Shown here: one piece after another, positions 33,897 to 43,408 of the stretch
How positions within the stretch are numbered: the stretch's first letter is position 1
Layout of the letters: every line of letters begins with the position of its first letter
From: Planctomycetaceae bacterium
GTDB taxonomy: Bacteria; Planctomycetota; Planctomycetia; Planctomycetales; Planctomycetaceae
Assembly (NCBI GenBank): GCA_002722955.1
Contig: PBMZ01000105.1
Span: 1 to 62,919 of the forward strand
Length of the DNA: 62,919 nt
Direction: 5' to 3'
Notes under the pieces: generated by a model
Seen by the model: the letters and a program-made list of their open reading frames with translations, nothing else
What the model was told of the DNA's origin: nothing
Databases searched by the model: none
Made by a program: the position numbers and the translations under genes

Positions 33897-34847
33897 ATGG
33901 GTGACGATCAATTAACTCTGAAAGAGGAATCTCCCAGTCCGCGAACTATACTGATTCAGTCCATTCTCTTGGCGGGCGGTGTTTTCGCTTTCGACGCGTT
34001 GATTCCCGTCGAGATGGTCGGAGCCGTTGCCTATGTGGTAGTGGTGCTAGCATCACTCAACCTGCGGACGCAAACGGCACCTCAAGTCATTGCTGTACTT
34101 TGCGGAGCGTTGGTAATTGGCCGCATCTTTCTGGCGCCGGACCTGTATCGAGTCGATATTTACGAGATCGTCACGAATCGCTTGTTGGTGATCTTTGGAA
34201 TTTGGGTCACAGCCGCTTTGGGAATTGAACGGATCAAGTCCGAAGTTGCCCTGCGTTCCATGCAAGACGAACTGGAAAAGCGAGTCCAAGAGCGAACGGC
34301 CGAGTTGGCTCGCAGCAACGACGATCTTCGCAAGGAAATTATCGATCGCGAGCATGCCGAGCAAGCCAGCCGCGATATCGAAGACCGCACGGGAATGATC
34401 ATCGACCATGCGTTGGATGCGATCATTTCGATCGATGGTGGTTGCGCCATCATGACCTGGAATCAAATGGCGGAAACGACGTTTGGTCGGTCGCGAATCG
34501 ATGCCTTGGGCGAGTTGTTGCCCGAACTGCTCTTGCCGGAAGCTTCACGCGGCGAGTTTCAGCAAGGAATCGCCGCATTCTTAGAGTCGGGCGACGACAG
34601 TTTTCTAAATCGTCGAACGTCAACAACCACAACCGCTCAAAACGGAAGCGAAGTCGCCGCCGAGATGACTGTTGTCCCAATCCCTTGGGAAGGATCGTTC
34701 CTATTCAGCGTGTTCATTCGAGCCGAAGGAACAACACAAACTGCAGACGCTGAAGCTAACGAAACGAACGATACCGACGAGTCTGCTGAAGAAAACGCGG
34801 CCGAGCAAAATGAAGAGAACGCCGAAGAAAGCGCCACCGTCGATTAA
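33897..34847 (+). CDS. Membrane PAS-domain sensor without output domain
   Basis: The protein has 316 aa. Three hydrophobic segments (about 19-110) form a MASE-like membrane part. A coiled coil (SMQDELEKRVQERTAELARS) and one PAS domain (about 163-272, containing IDHALDAIISIDG and WNQMAETTFG) follow. The last 40 residues are acidic, nearly all Glu/Asn/Ala/Asp. No histidine kinase, GGDEF or other output domain is present, unusual for this layout. No cognate partner is adjacent. Confidence 0.82.
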   Translation: MGDDQLTLKEESPSPRTILIQSILLAGGVFAFDALIPVEMVGAVAYVVVVLASLNLRTQTAPQVIAVLCGALVIGRIFLAPDLYRVDIYEIVTNRLLVIFGIWVTAALGIERIKSEVALRSMQDELEKRVQERTAELARSNDDLRKEIIDREHAEQASRDIEDRTGMIIDHALDAIISIDGGCAIMTWNQMAETTFGRSRIDALGELLPELLLPEASRGEFQQGIAAFLESGDDSFLNRRTSTTTTAQNGSEVAAEMTVVPIPWEGSFLFSVFIRAEGTTQTADAEANETNDTDESAEENAAEQNEENAEESATVD

Positions 34848-35609
34848 TCATCTTCGGCTAGCTTCCGCCTTTCGGCTCCCAATCTGTTCCAAGATCCCCT
34901 CACGGTGTTCATCCAGGATGATGATCTTTTGCCAGATCTTGCGAGACAAGCCGGTGCAAAGCGTCTCGATGTCATTGGCGGCTGAGATGGCGACAGGGTC
35001 CTCGAAGTATTGAATGTAGAGTGCCGCGATCTTTCCATTGAGTGAGAGTAGCTCGCAGCAGTAGTCCAGATAGCGGCTTAGCTCGACCGCCGTCATATTC
35101 AATTTGGGTGACACACTTGTCACCTTCGCATCTTTCCGCAGACGCTCTGGGTCCTTGGTCAATTGGTGCATGTCGATGATGTGCGCGACCGAGCGAAGCT
35201 CGTGCAGTGCGGCCAACGCTCGCTTGCGTTTAATGCGGTTCTCGATCGTCACCAAAAACACGATTGCGGCACCGATCAAGATCACCAAATTCAAGCCTGG
35301 CTCGGCCACTTGGATGAACTCCAAAAACGTGACCTCAGTTTGCGAATGACGCAACACGAAATACGGCGCTACAGAGATGCCGATCAAAGACGCGATTCCC
35401 AGCGCGATCAAGAGTCGCAGAGTGTAAAGCCGCTTCGCGATGAGCCCAGATCGCTTCTTCGCTTGGTCAGCAATGCTTTTTAGATGCGTGCACAATTTGT
35501 AGAGCCCGGAACTAGGAAACCGGACCTCGATTCGCGACGCCAGCCGTTCTAATGTCACGACGATCTGGTTGTCATCGAGATTGGAGTACTGTTTTAAGTC
35601 TTTGTTCAT
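34848..35609 (-). CDS. Hypothetical two-helix membrane protein
   Basis: The protein has 253 aa from the ATG at 35609; a GTG 66 nt upstream is the alternative. Two membrane segments (LLIALGIASLIGISVAPYFV; PGLNLVILIGAAIVFLVTI) separate an N-terminal helical domain from a C-terminal helical domain rich in Arg/Lys and Leu. No family was recognised. It converges on the PAS gene with no gap. Confidence 0.65.
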   Translation of the reverse strand: MNKDLKQYSNLDDNQIVVTLERLASRIEVRFPSSGLYKLCTHLKSIADQAKKRSGLIAKRLYTLRLLIALGIASLIGISVAPYFVLRHSQTEVTFLEFIQVAEPGLNLVILIGAAIVFLVTIENRIKRKRALAALHELRSVAHIIDMHQLTKDPERLRKDAKVTSVSPKLNMTAVELSRYLDYCCELLSLNGKIAALYIQYFEDPVAISAANDIETLCTGLSRKIWQKIIILDEHREGILEQIGSRKAEASRR

Positions 35610-35910
35610 AGCCTTCTTGATGAGGAGCTGCGGAAAGTTGTTGGTTTGAACTACCAATACAACTTGCCGGATCACCGCTTTGTTAAAGTTTGCCGAGATT
35701 TCGGATTATATCGATTGGTTTCGTTCGTCACAGGATACCAGTTGTAACGGTTGGTTGCATTTGGCTTCTAGCTTCTTTTATAGCGGTCATTGATGCGATG
35801 AACGTTAGGTGCGCGGAATTCCGATGCAAGATAACAGGAAATATCCGCAAAATCGGGACACTGGACCGTCCACAACAAACAACCATTGGTTGTGCACACT
35901 CGGTGACATC

Positions 35911-37050
35911 ATGACGGAATCACAAAACCAATCGGACTCGCTTGTCGAAGAAAACAAAACCAAAGCTTTCTTTCGAGGCATCATGATCCTGACCATTGCC
36001 TTCGTATGCGGCATCATGGTTACGTTTGGGATCTCGAAAGCCCGCAAAGTCGAGTTTGTGGGCTTCATGCATTCTCAACAAACCAGCGTTCACGTGCTGG
36101 AAAGCGGTATTGTTTCTCAGATTCCCGTTCAAACGAACGCGATGGTCGAGAAGGATGATGTCATCGCCGTCCTGGTGAACCCTCAACTACAAGATGACAT
36201 CGACGCGGTAACTCAAGAAATCAAAGCGTTGAAAGCAGAACGCGATCAAGTTATAGCGAATCAAAAACGTCGCCTCAGTGGAGAATTGCACCACTTGGAC
36301 CGCCAAGTGAATGAAGTCGAGTTGAAGCAAGCATCACTCTTGAAAGACAAGTTCACGCAAGAGCTACAAGTCGAAGCCTGGAAGGGATTCGCTCAAGAGA
36401 TCGATCAATGGCTCCCAGAAACGAGTCCCGACAAAGTCTTCCGCGAAGACATCGCGACTCGAATTGTGCCGACCGAGGAAGCTCGAATCCGCGCGATCAC
36501 CAAGCAGCAAGTTGCGTTAAACAACGTGGAAGCTTCGGCCGCGCAAATGAAGATTTGCGAACGCGACCTAGAGACAATCGCCAAGCGTCGAGAAGAATTG
36601 CTCTCGGAAGACAACGATGCCCAATTGGCGGGAATCGAAGTTCGCTTGGAACAAGCCAACGATCTGTTGAAACGGCTCGAAGAAAAGAAATCACTGCTGA
36701 CCCTGAAGGCCAGCGATTACGGAACCGTCGGTGTTCTTCGCGTGCAAGTCGGCGAACCCGTTGCCTCGATGCAAAAGGTTGTTGACATCATGAAGGTCGA
36801 TCAACCGTTTCTGACCGTTCGCATTCCAACAACACAAGCCGTCGAACTAAAGACCGACAACATTGTGTACCTGAAGTTTCCTGGCAATCAAAAACGGATC
36901 GGTCGAGTTGATTCCGTACCGCCACAAGCCGATCCAGTTGCTGATGGCGAAGACATGACCTATCTCACGGTTCGTATAAACCCAGCTGGCAAGCTCTGGC
37001 CGGAAGCCCTGCCGATGGGCTCCGCCGTGACTGTTTCGCTGAAGAAATGA
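35911..37050 (+). CDS. HlyD-family membrane-fusion protein
   Basis: The protein has 379 aa: an N-terminal membrane helix (GIMILTIAFVCGIMVTFGI), a split lipoyl domain (VLESGIVSQIPVQTNAMVEKDDVIAVLVNP and the C-terminal match), a long coiled coil (about 90-260) and a beta-barrel. Such proteins link an inner-membrane transporter to an outer-membrane channel. No ABC, RND or MFS partner is encoded next to it. The ATG at 35911 was chosen over an upstream one because the residues before it are not protein-like. Confidence 0.85.
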   Translation: MTESQNQSDSLVEENKTKAFFRGIMILTIAFVCGIMVTFGISKARKVEFVGFMHSQQTSVHVLESGIVSQIPVQTNAMVEKDDVIAVLVNPQLQDDIDAVTQEIKALKAERDQVIANQKRRLSGELHHLDRQVNEVELKQASLLKDKFTQELQVEAWKGFAQEIDQWLPETSPDKVFREDIATRIVPTEEARIRAITKQQVALNNVEASAAQMKICERDLETIAKRREELLSEDNDAQLAGIEVRLEQANDLLKRLEEKKSLLTLKASDYGTVGVLRVQVGEPVASMQKVVDIMKVDQPFLTVRIPTTQAVELKTDNIVYLKFPGNQKRIGRVDSVPPQADPVADGEDMTYLTVRINPAGKLWPEALPMGSAVTVSLKK

Positions 37051-37061
37051 CTCGCGCGGTT

Positions 37062-37379
37062 TCACTCAACAGCGTCTTCCAAAATGTGCAGGCTCGCGCC
37101 GGCGACGTAGTCCTTGATCTTCTCACGATACGTCAGCATGTGCGGGGCTACTAAGTGAGCTTTCAGCGCATCGATGCTTTCCCAGCGTTCAATCACCGTC
37201 ACGCTGTTGTCGCGCATCGGGGCTTGCCGGTCGATGTCGGTTTCGGTGTCAATGGTTGGTCGATAGTCCAGACAACCATCCTCGGCTCGCACTGCTGGCA
37301 CGATTTGAGCAAACTCGTTCAAGAATGCTTCGCGACATCCCGGATTTAATTCGATAACGCAAACGACTGAGACCACCAC
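37062..37379 (-). CDS. Antibiotic-biosynthesis-monooxygenase-domain protein
   Basis: The protein has 105 aa with the dimeric alpha/beta ABM fold. Recognisable are ELNPGCREAFLNEF, the RAEDGCLDYRP segment and VIERWESIDALKAHL. Family members are cofactor-poor oxygenases or quinone-handling enzymes. GTG start with GGAAG upstream. Role in this organism unknown. Confidence 0.8.
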   Translation of the reverse strand: MVVSVVCVIELNPGCREAFLNEFAQIVPAVRAEDGCLDYRPTIDTETDIDRQAPMRDNSVTVIERWESIDALKAHLVAPHMLTYREKIKDYVAGASLHILEDAVE

Positions 37380-37394
37380 AAGGCTTCCTTTCTG

Positions 37395-38933
37395 TTATTG
37401 AGACCAATAGCGGCGGTCTAGTGTGCGGTAGTTGATCGCTTCGCTCAAGTGAGCGGCATCAATTTCGTCGCTGTGATCCAAGTCGGCGATCGTTCGGCTG
37501 ACTCGCAGAATCTTGTCGTGTGCCCGTGCGGAAAGCCCCATCTCTTCCATGGCTGATTTCAGCAAGTTCTCGGCGTCAGAATCCAAACGGCAGTGCTGAC
37601 GAATTTGCCGCGGTGTCATCTTGCCATTGACCATGTTGGGTTGATCAGAAAACCGAGCCTGTTGTCTCTCCCGCGCATCGATCACTTGCTCGCGCATTTG
37701 TTCGCTGTTCGTGCCAGCCGAGTTATGCGACAGTTCACGGAACGGAACGGCGGGAACTTCTACGTGGATATCAATGCGATCCAGCAATGGCCCGCTGATC
37801 TTCGCCAAATAGCGTTCGACCTGCATCGGCGTGCAGTTGCAATTTCGTTTGGGATCCCCGCGAAAACCGCAAGGACACGGATTCATGGCGGCGATCAACA
37901 TCAAGTTAGCCGGAAACGTCACACTTCCCAAAGCCCGTGAGATAGTGACACAATTCTCTTCCAGTGGTTGGCGCAGAACTTCCAACGTACGACGGTTGAA
38001 TTCGGGCAACTCATCCAAGAACAACACGCCATTGTGAGCCAAACTGATTTCGCCAGGTGCCGGTGTGCTGCCACCGCCGACTAAGCCAGCCTCGCTAATC
38101 GTATGATGTGGCGGCCGAAAAGGTCGCTGAACCATCAACGGTTGCCCTGAATCCAATCGTCCACAGGCACTCCAAATACGAGTCGTCTCCAGGCTCTCTT
38201 CAGGCCCCAACTGTGGCAAGATCGTCCCCAGCCGCGCGGCCAAAAGCGTCTTACCCGTGCCCGGTGAGCCAATCATCAAGAGATGGTGAGTTCCCGCAGC
38301 AGCCACGGTGACAGCTCGCTTCGCGGTCTCTTGCCCTTTGACATCGACGTAATCAATGTTGTACGTGCCAAATTCGTCAACGGCGTTCGACCAATTGAAC
38401 TGAGCGGCATCGATGGGCAATTGTTCGGAATAAAAGCCGACGGCCTCGGCCAAGGAGCCGACTGGGATGATATCGATACCCTCGACAACAGCCGCCTCGC
38501 AAACATTGTCGATGGGAACCAACAACCCACGCTTCCCCTGATCTCGAGCTGCAATGGCCATCGACAGGACGCCCTTGATGGGGCGTAGATTGCCGTCTAA
38601 GGCCAGCTCGCCAACGGCCGCATAATCATTGAATAACTCGGACTCCAATTGGCCGCTGGCTGTTAACAGTCCCACAGCAATCGGCAAGTCAAACGAAGCA
38701 GCATCCTTGGGCAAATCGGCCGGTGAGAGATTGATGATGATTCGATCAATGGGACGCGTGTATCCGCTATTGACCAAAGCCCTTTCGATGCGGTGAGTGC
38801 TTTCTTTGACAGCCGCTTCAGCTAAGCCGACCAGTATCGTCTTCGGCATCGCCCCCGGAGAAATGTCGACCTCGACTTCGACGGGCTTCGCATCGATCCC
38901 CAACAGCGAATAAGTATACAGCTTGGCGAGCAT
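37395..38933 (-). CDS. YifB/ComM-family Mg-chelatase-like AAA ATPase
   Basis: The protein has 512 aa. An N-terminal Lon-protease-like domain (from LYTYSLLGIDAKPVEVEVD) precedes the AAA core: Walker A GSPGTGKTLLAARL, the LFLDELPEF Walker B region, and the Cys-rich insert (NPCPCGFRGDPKRNCNC). A C-terminal Mg_chelatase_C domain ends in NYRTLDRRYW. In naturally competent bacteria ComM is a branch-migration helicase for integrating DNA. Divergent from the sulfotransferase gene. Confidence 0.93.
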   Translation of the reverse strand: MLAKLYTYSLLGIDAKPVEVEVDISPGAMPKTILVGLAEAAVKESTHRIERALVNSGYTRPIDRIIINLSPADLPKDAASFDLPIAVGLLTASGQLESELFNDYAAVGELALDGNLRPIKGVLSMAIAARDQGKRGLLVPIDNVCEAAVVEGIDIIPVGSLAEAVGFYSEQLPIDAAQFNWSNAVDEFGTYNIDYVDVKGQETAKRAVTVAAAGTHHLLMIGSPGTGKTLLAARLGTILPQLGPEESLETTRIWSACGRLDSGQPLMVQRPFRPPHHTISEAGLVGGGSTPAPGEISLAHNGVLFLDELPEFNRRTLEVLRQPLEENCVTISRALGSVTFPANLMLIAAMNPCPCGFRGDPKRNCNCTPMQVERYLAKISGPLLDRIDIHVEVPAVPFRELSHNSAGTNSEQMREQVIDARERQQARFSDQPNMVNGKMTPRQIRQHCRLDSDAENLLKSAMEEMGLSARAHDKILRVSRTIADLDHSDEIDAAHLSEAINYRTLDRRYWSQ

Positions 38934-39031
38934 CGCTTTTCGTGCCTACACTAGCAGAGTCTAAGAGAGTCACGTTGCACTGGCGTCACTCTACTCAACG
39001 TACGCACATTACTCAATTGACCGGCGTTCTT

Positions 39032-39796
39032 GTGAGCAGTTCTCTTTCCGAACCAACGTTTTTCATCGCCGGTGCCCAGCGCTGCGGAACAACGTGGCTG
39101 TATCACTTGCTGGACGAGCACCCCGATATCTTCATGGCCAAACCTGTGCGGCCAGAGCCAAAGTTTTTCACAAGCGAGCCAACATCAACCTCAATCAACG
39201 AATATCGCAAGAAGTACTTCGCCAACACGGGGAAGGCAACGGCCATAGGCGAGAAGTCCACAACTTATATCGAGGTGCCGCAGGCGGCCCATTGGATGCG
39301 TGATGCCTTTCCTGGCTTAAAGCTCATTTTCTTACTGCGGCATCCGCTCGAGCGGGCGATCTCGAACTATTGGTTCTCACGAGAAAACGGGTTTGAGACC
39401 GAGCCACTCGCCCGTGCGTTCGAACTGGAGTCCGAGCGGCTTGGCCAAACGAAACCAGAAAACGTATCGACTCACCCCAACGCCTATGTGCATCGAGGGC
39501 ATTACGCCAAGTTTCTAGAACCCTATTACGCTGCATTCTCCGCCGCGTCGATTCATGTTGTGTTGCTCGACGATTTGGTGCGAAATACTCAAGCAGCGAT
39601 TTCGAACACGTATCAATTCCTCAGTGTCCGCGCGGATTTCAGGCCACCGTCGATGAACAAGGCTTTCAACGAATCAGTTCGAGCAGACGATGTGCTTACG
39701 CCGGCAGAGACCGCTCGCTGGCTCACTGTTTTCCACGAAAGCAACACGCGGCTTGGCGAGCGGCTCGGACGCGACTTGGCAATGTGGGAGCAATAA
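39032..39796 (+). CDS. Sulfotransferase-domain protein
   Basis: The protein has 254 aa. The PAPS-binding loop AGAQRCGTTWLYHLL lies near the start, and the 3'-phosphate motif RHPLERAISNYWFSRE further along. It transfers sulfate from PAPS to a carbohydrate or other acceptor. The start is uncertain: GTG at 39032 puts the PAPS loop at the usual distance; an in-frame GTG at 38942 would add 30 residues of non-family sequence. It is followed 18 bp later by the WecE-like aminotransferase, so both may serve a surface polysaccharide. Confidence 0.82.
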   Translation: MSSSLSEPTFFIAGAQRCGTTWLYHLLDEHPDIFMAKPVRPEPKFFTSEPTSTSINEYRKKYFANTGKATAIGEKSTTYIEVPQAAHWMRDAFPGLKLIFLLRHPLERAISNYWFSRENGFETEPLARAFELESERLGQTKPENVSTHPNAYVHRGHYAKFLEPYYAAFSAASIHVVLLDDLVRNTQAAISNTYQFLSVRADFRPPSMNKAFNESVRADDVLTPAETARWLTVFHESNTRLGERLGRDLAMWEQ

Positions 39797-39814
39797 TCAA
39801 ACCGGAATTCACTC

Positions 39815-40951
39815 GTGACAAGCATCCCTTTCAACAAACCGTACATGACTGGCAGCGAGCTGACACACATCACTCGAGCCGTCGAGCTGGGCAACATCAC
39901 CGGCGATGGTCACTTCACCGCGGAGTGCTCACGCCTGCTCGAATCACGCTACGACATCGCCCGGGTACTGCTCACACCATCGTGCACGGCGGCTTTGGAA
40001 ATCTCCGCAATGCTGCTGAATCTCCGAAGCGGCGACGAGGTGATCCTGCCGTCTTACACTTTTGTGTCGACGGCGAATGCATTTGTGCGATTGGGCGCCA
40101 GACCTGTCTTTGTCGACATTCGAGAAGACACGCTCAACATCGATGAAACAAAGATCGAAGCGGCGATCACAGAACGAACCAAGATGATCTGCGCCGTGCA
40201 TTACGCGGGCGTCGCTTGCGAAATGGATTCAATCATGAGAATCGCCGATGATCACGGCATCTCCGTCCTAGAAGACGCAGCTCAAGGTGTCCACGCGGAA
40301 TATCGCGGCCGTGCTCTGGGATCGATCGCACCGTTGGGAGCCTATAGCTTTCACGCAACCAAGAACTACACATGCGGCGAAGGCGGCGCGCTGTGCATCA
40401 ACGATCCCGAGCTCATCGACCGCGCCGAGATCATTCGCGAAAAAGGCACGAACCGCAACCAATTCCTTAGAGGTGACGTCGACAAATACACGTGGGTCGA
40501 CGTCGGCAGCTCGTACGTACCCAGCGAAATCTCGTCTGCGTTCCTATTCGGTCAGCTCGAGCACCTCGATGCCATCGCCGAACGACGCAAAGAAATCTAC
40601 GAACGATACGAAAGCTTGCTGCAACCGGTCGCGGACAATGGCCACTTCAGCCTGCCTTGTATTCCTGCAGATTGCCGTAGCAATTACCACATGTTTTACA
40701 TCGTATTGAAGGACCAATCAGTACGCGATCAGTTGATCGACAACTTACGTCAAAATGGGATTAGCGCCGTCTTTCACTACATCCCGCTCCATTCATCGCT
40801 CATGGGCGAGTCGTTCGGTTATCAACACGGCGACTTACCGATCACCGAGAGTGTAAGCACGCGATTGGTTCGTCTACCGTTCTATTTCGAGCTCAGTACA
40901 GACGACCAACAATATTGTTGTGAGAAGATCTCCGAATTCTTCAAGCGTTGA
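39815..40951 (+). CDS. dTDP-4-amino-4,6-dideoxygalactose transaminase-like (WecE/RffA)
   Basis: This PLP-dependent aminotransferase of the DegT/DnrJ/EryC1 family has 378 aa. The PLP lysine is in SFHATKNYTCGEGGALC. WecE-type markers are GTNRNQFLRGDVDKYTWVDV and SSYVPSEISSAFL. The product would be an amino sugar for a surface glycan. GTG start, 18 bp after the sulfotransferase stop. Confidence 0.88.
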   Translation: MTSIPFNKPYMTGSELTHITRAVELGNITGDGHFTAECSRLLESRYDIARVLLTPSCTAALEISAMLLNLRSGDEVILPSYTFVSTANAFVRLGARPVFVDIREDTLNIDETKIEAAITERTKMICAVHYAGVACEMDSIMRIADDHGISVLEDAAQGVHAEYRGRALGSIAPLGAYSFHATKNYTCGEGGALCINDPELIDRAEIIREKGTNRNQFLRGDVDKYTWVDVGSSYVPSEISSAFLFGQLEHLDAIAERRKEIYERYESLLQPVADNGHFSLPCIPADCRSNYHMFYIVLKDQSVRDQLIDNLRQNGISAVFHYIPLHSSLMGESFGYQHGDLPITESVSTRLVRLPFYFELSTDDQQYCCEKISEFFKR

Positions 40952-41038
40952 GCTCGCGACGTGTCAATTTCAACGACAATAGAATTGTTGTGTTCGGTGG
41001 CAATGTTCCTAGCCGCTCGGTAGCTTAACGGAATCATA

Positions 41039-41070
41039 GATGCCCGGCTTCTTCGAAGAAGCCGGGCATC
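41039..41070. repeat. 16-bp perfect palindromic hairpin
   Basis: GATGCCCGGCTTCTTC is followed directly by its reverse complement. It lies 87 bp after the aminotransferase and 36 bp before the next gene, so it could act as a terminator, but no U-tract follows. It has no paired second hairpin. Confidence 0.65.
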
Positions 41071-41106
41071 TCATCCTAACGGTACCACGCCCCCAGGAAC
41101 GGAACG

Positions 41107-43287
41107 ATGATGCACTGCCGAAGCCTACTGCTTGCTTGTCTGGTCACCGCCCTCTCAACAACTTCTTTCGCGGCGACCAAAGTTCATGTCGTTACGGGAA
41201 AAGACGCCCCGCAGATTGAACAGTTTGCGGCAACCGAGCTTGTCGGTCAGCTCAATCGCTTGTTTCAAGACGTCGAAGCTGTTCGCGCCGAGGGTGCTGG
41301 CAATGCGAAGCACGTAATTCTCGTCGGTAGTGCCGCAACGAACGAGGCCGTCGGCAAAGCCTTCCATGGCAAGTGGCCCAAGGTTTCGGATCAAGGCATC
41401 GTGATTCAATCGACAGAGCGAGGACTCATCATCGGTGGTGGTAGCCCGGCAGCCACGCTTTGGGGGGTTTACGAGTTCGGATATCGCAACGGTATTCGTT
41501 ATCTGTTCCGCAGCGATATCTATCCGGATCAACAACCACTGAAGCTCAGCGGTTACAAACTGCGCATCGAACCGGCACTCAAGAACCGGACATGGCGAAC
41601 GGTCAACGATTTTCCAATCGGGCCAGAATCCTGGGGCCTCGAAGAACACAAACGCTTCCTTGGTCAGTTGGCCAAAATGAAATTCAACGGGCTTATGCTT
41701 AGTGTCTATCCCTGGCAACCGTTTGTTGATTACGAGTTCGCGGGCGTCAAGAAGTCGACCGCCACGCTTTGGTATGGCGAAGAGTATCGAGTCGACGGCG
41801 ACACGGCTGGCAAGAAAGTCTTCCGTGGAAAGAAGGTTTTTGAAAACCCGGACTTTGCCGAAGCAAAGGACTACAAAGCAAAGACCGCGGCGGGAACAAA
41901 GCTATTAACCGGAATCATCGACGAAGCTCATCGCCTGGGCATGAGCGTCGGCCTATCGATTTCTCCGTTGCAGTTTCCGCGTGAGTTCGAGAGAGCACTG
42001 CCCGGCTCGAAGATTGAACGTGCTCTAAACCAGCTAACGATCATCCCGTCAACACAAAAGTCAACGGACGAGACGCTCAAGGCACTGGTCGCAACGAAGA
42101 TTGCCGCGTACATCAAGACGTACCCCACAATCAACGAACTGTATTTGGGAATGCCCGAATTCCCCGAGTGGCATGCTGATGCCGAAGCGGCCTGGGAAGA
42201 GTTGACTGCAAACAAAGACGTTGACGGATTGACATTGGCCAAGCTGATCGAGACGGGGCGACAACGCAACCTGATCGCATCCGGCAAACGCGGCGTTGAA
42301 TCGGTCCGAGGAAATGTGGTGACGTTGGCGTTCCTGAACAACTTGCTCAACGACGACAAACTGTTGACACGACCAGATGGTAAGAAGGTCGTTCCTGTAC
42401 TCCGCCAGATCGATCCTGTGTTTTATCCGATTCTGGATAAAGTCATCCCCACAGGCGCGGCGACGATGAATTTCATTGATTACACGGCTCGCCGAGTTGC
42501 CGAGCATCCAGAGCTGCTGGCATCGTTGCCCGCAGATAAAGTTGACGCGAGGCTAATCCTGACCTTGGCGGATGACAACATCGGCATCTTGCCTCAAACC
42601 AATACCCAAAGCATTGGCAAACTGATGGCGCTGTTGCACAAGAATGGTTGGAGCGGCTTTTCAACGCGGTATTGGACACCCGCCGAGTTAGACTCGTCCG
42701 TCCACTTCATTGCTCGCAGCGCATGGGACGCCAAAGTGACTCCGCGGTCGGCTCACGATTCGTTGTGGAGACAGATTACTAGCAATGACTCGGCCAGTGA
42801 TCGGCTTTGGATCGGCCAAGACAACCTGGAGAAAGCCACGGCGCTCATCGATCTGAATGACATCGGTTTTGCATTTCCGGTCAAAGGCATGTTGATGAAA
42901 CAGTACCGTCCGGAAGCCCCGCCGAAATGGTGGGAAACAGCGACCGAACATTACACGCAGTCGATGATCGAACTTTACCGCGCCGGTGGTGCCATTCATC
43001 CTCGATCCCGCAAACTGGTGTTTTACTACTCGAAGCGGGGTGAGTTTCCTTTGAGTTACTTTGCCGCCGTAACGGCACTTCGTGAAGCGGCCTTGGCCAA
43101 GAAAGACGGTGACACCGAAAAGGCCATCGAACAAATGGAAGCCGCGATCGAAGCCATCTACAACGGTATCACAACGTATGCGGATGTCTCAGAGGATCAA
43201 AGCGACCGTGGCGTCGTCGCCGTGCTGAACAAGTTCGGCTACCACCCGCTATTGGCAGAGTACGAGAAGTTGCTCGAAGAAGAGTGA
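41107..43287 (+). CDS. Large secreted glycosidase-like protein
   Basis: The protein has 726 aa with a signal peptide (LLLACLVTALSTTSFAA). The N-terminal 140 residues (IEQFAATELVGQLNRLF; GGGSPAATLWGVYEFGYR) resemble the alpha-glucuronidase/hexosaminidase N-domain (GH67N/GH20b type). The central region looks like a TIM barrel with PIGPESWGLEEHK, NELYLGMPEFPEW and WSGFSTRYW. A helical tail with EKAIEQMEAAIEAIYN follows. The catalytic acid is not assigned. It likely hydrolyses an extracellular polysaccharide. Confidence 0.72.
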   Translation: MMHCRSLLLACLVTALSTTSFAATKVHVVTGKDAPQIEQFAATELVGQLNRLFQDVEAVRAEGAGNAKHVILVGSAATNEAVGKAFHGKWPKVSDQGIVIQSTERGLIIGGGSPAATLWGVYEFGYRNGIRYLFRSDIYPDQQPLKLSGYKLRIEPALKNRTWRTVNDFPIGPESWGLEEHKRFLGQLAKMKFNGLMLSVYPWQPFVDYEFAGVKKSTATLWYGEEYRVDGDTAGKKVFRGKKVFENPDFAEAKDYKAKTAAGTKLLTGIIDEAHRLGMSVGLSISPLQFPREFERALPGSKIERALNQLTIIPSTQKSTDETLKALVATKIAAYIKTYPTINELYLGMPEFPEWHADAEAAWEELTANKDVDGLTLAKLIETGRQRNLIASGKRGVESVRGNVVTLAFLNNLLNDDKLLTRPDGKKVVPVLRQIDPVFYPILDKVIPTGAATMNFIDYTARRVAEHPELLASLPADKVDARLILTLADDNIGILPQTNTQSIGKLMALLHKNGWSGFSTRYWTPAELDSSVHFIARSAWDAKVTPRSAHDSLWRQITSNDSASDRLWIGQDNLEKATALIDLNDIGFAFPVKGMLMKQYRPEAPPKWWETATEHYTQSMIELYRAGGAIHPRSRKLVFYYSKRGEFPLSYFAAVTALREAALAKKDGDTEKAIEQMEAAIEAIYNGITTYADVSEDQSDRGVVAVLNKFGYHPLLAEYEKLLEEE

Positions 43288-43289
43288 TT

Positions 43290-43393
43290 GTAGGCCGGAA
43301 CAAGCGGAACGCAGTTCCGGCAGAACGCGGTTGGCGTTGATCAGAAAAGACCCAGGCTGTTGCCGGAACTGCGCTCCGGTTGTTCCGGCCTAC
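43290..43393. repeat. 104-bp inverted repeat between convergent genes
   Basis: GTAGGCCGGAACAAGCGGAA at the left pairs with the reverse complement at the right end (GTTCCGGCCTAC), arms about 34-37 bp with a few mismatches, loop about 33 bp. Each arm carries its own CCGGAAC/GTTCCGG hairpin. It starts 2 bp after the upstream stop and ends 15 bp before the aspS stop. Confidence 0.85.
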
Positions 43394-43408
43394 TTCTGTA
43401 GCCTGCGA

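Noticed and set aside
41010..41075. tRNA gene
   Set aside because: The hairpin is a single 16-bp stem; no cloverleaf, anticodon or T-arm motif can be drawn.
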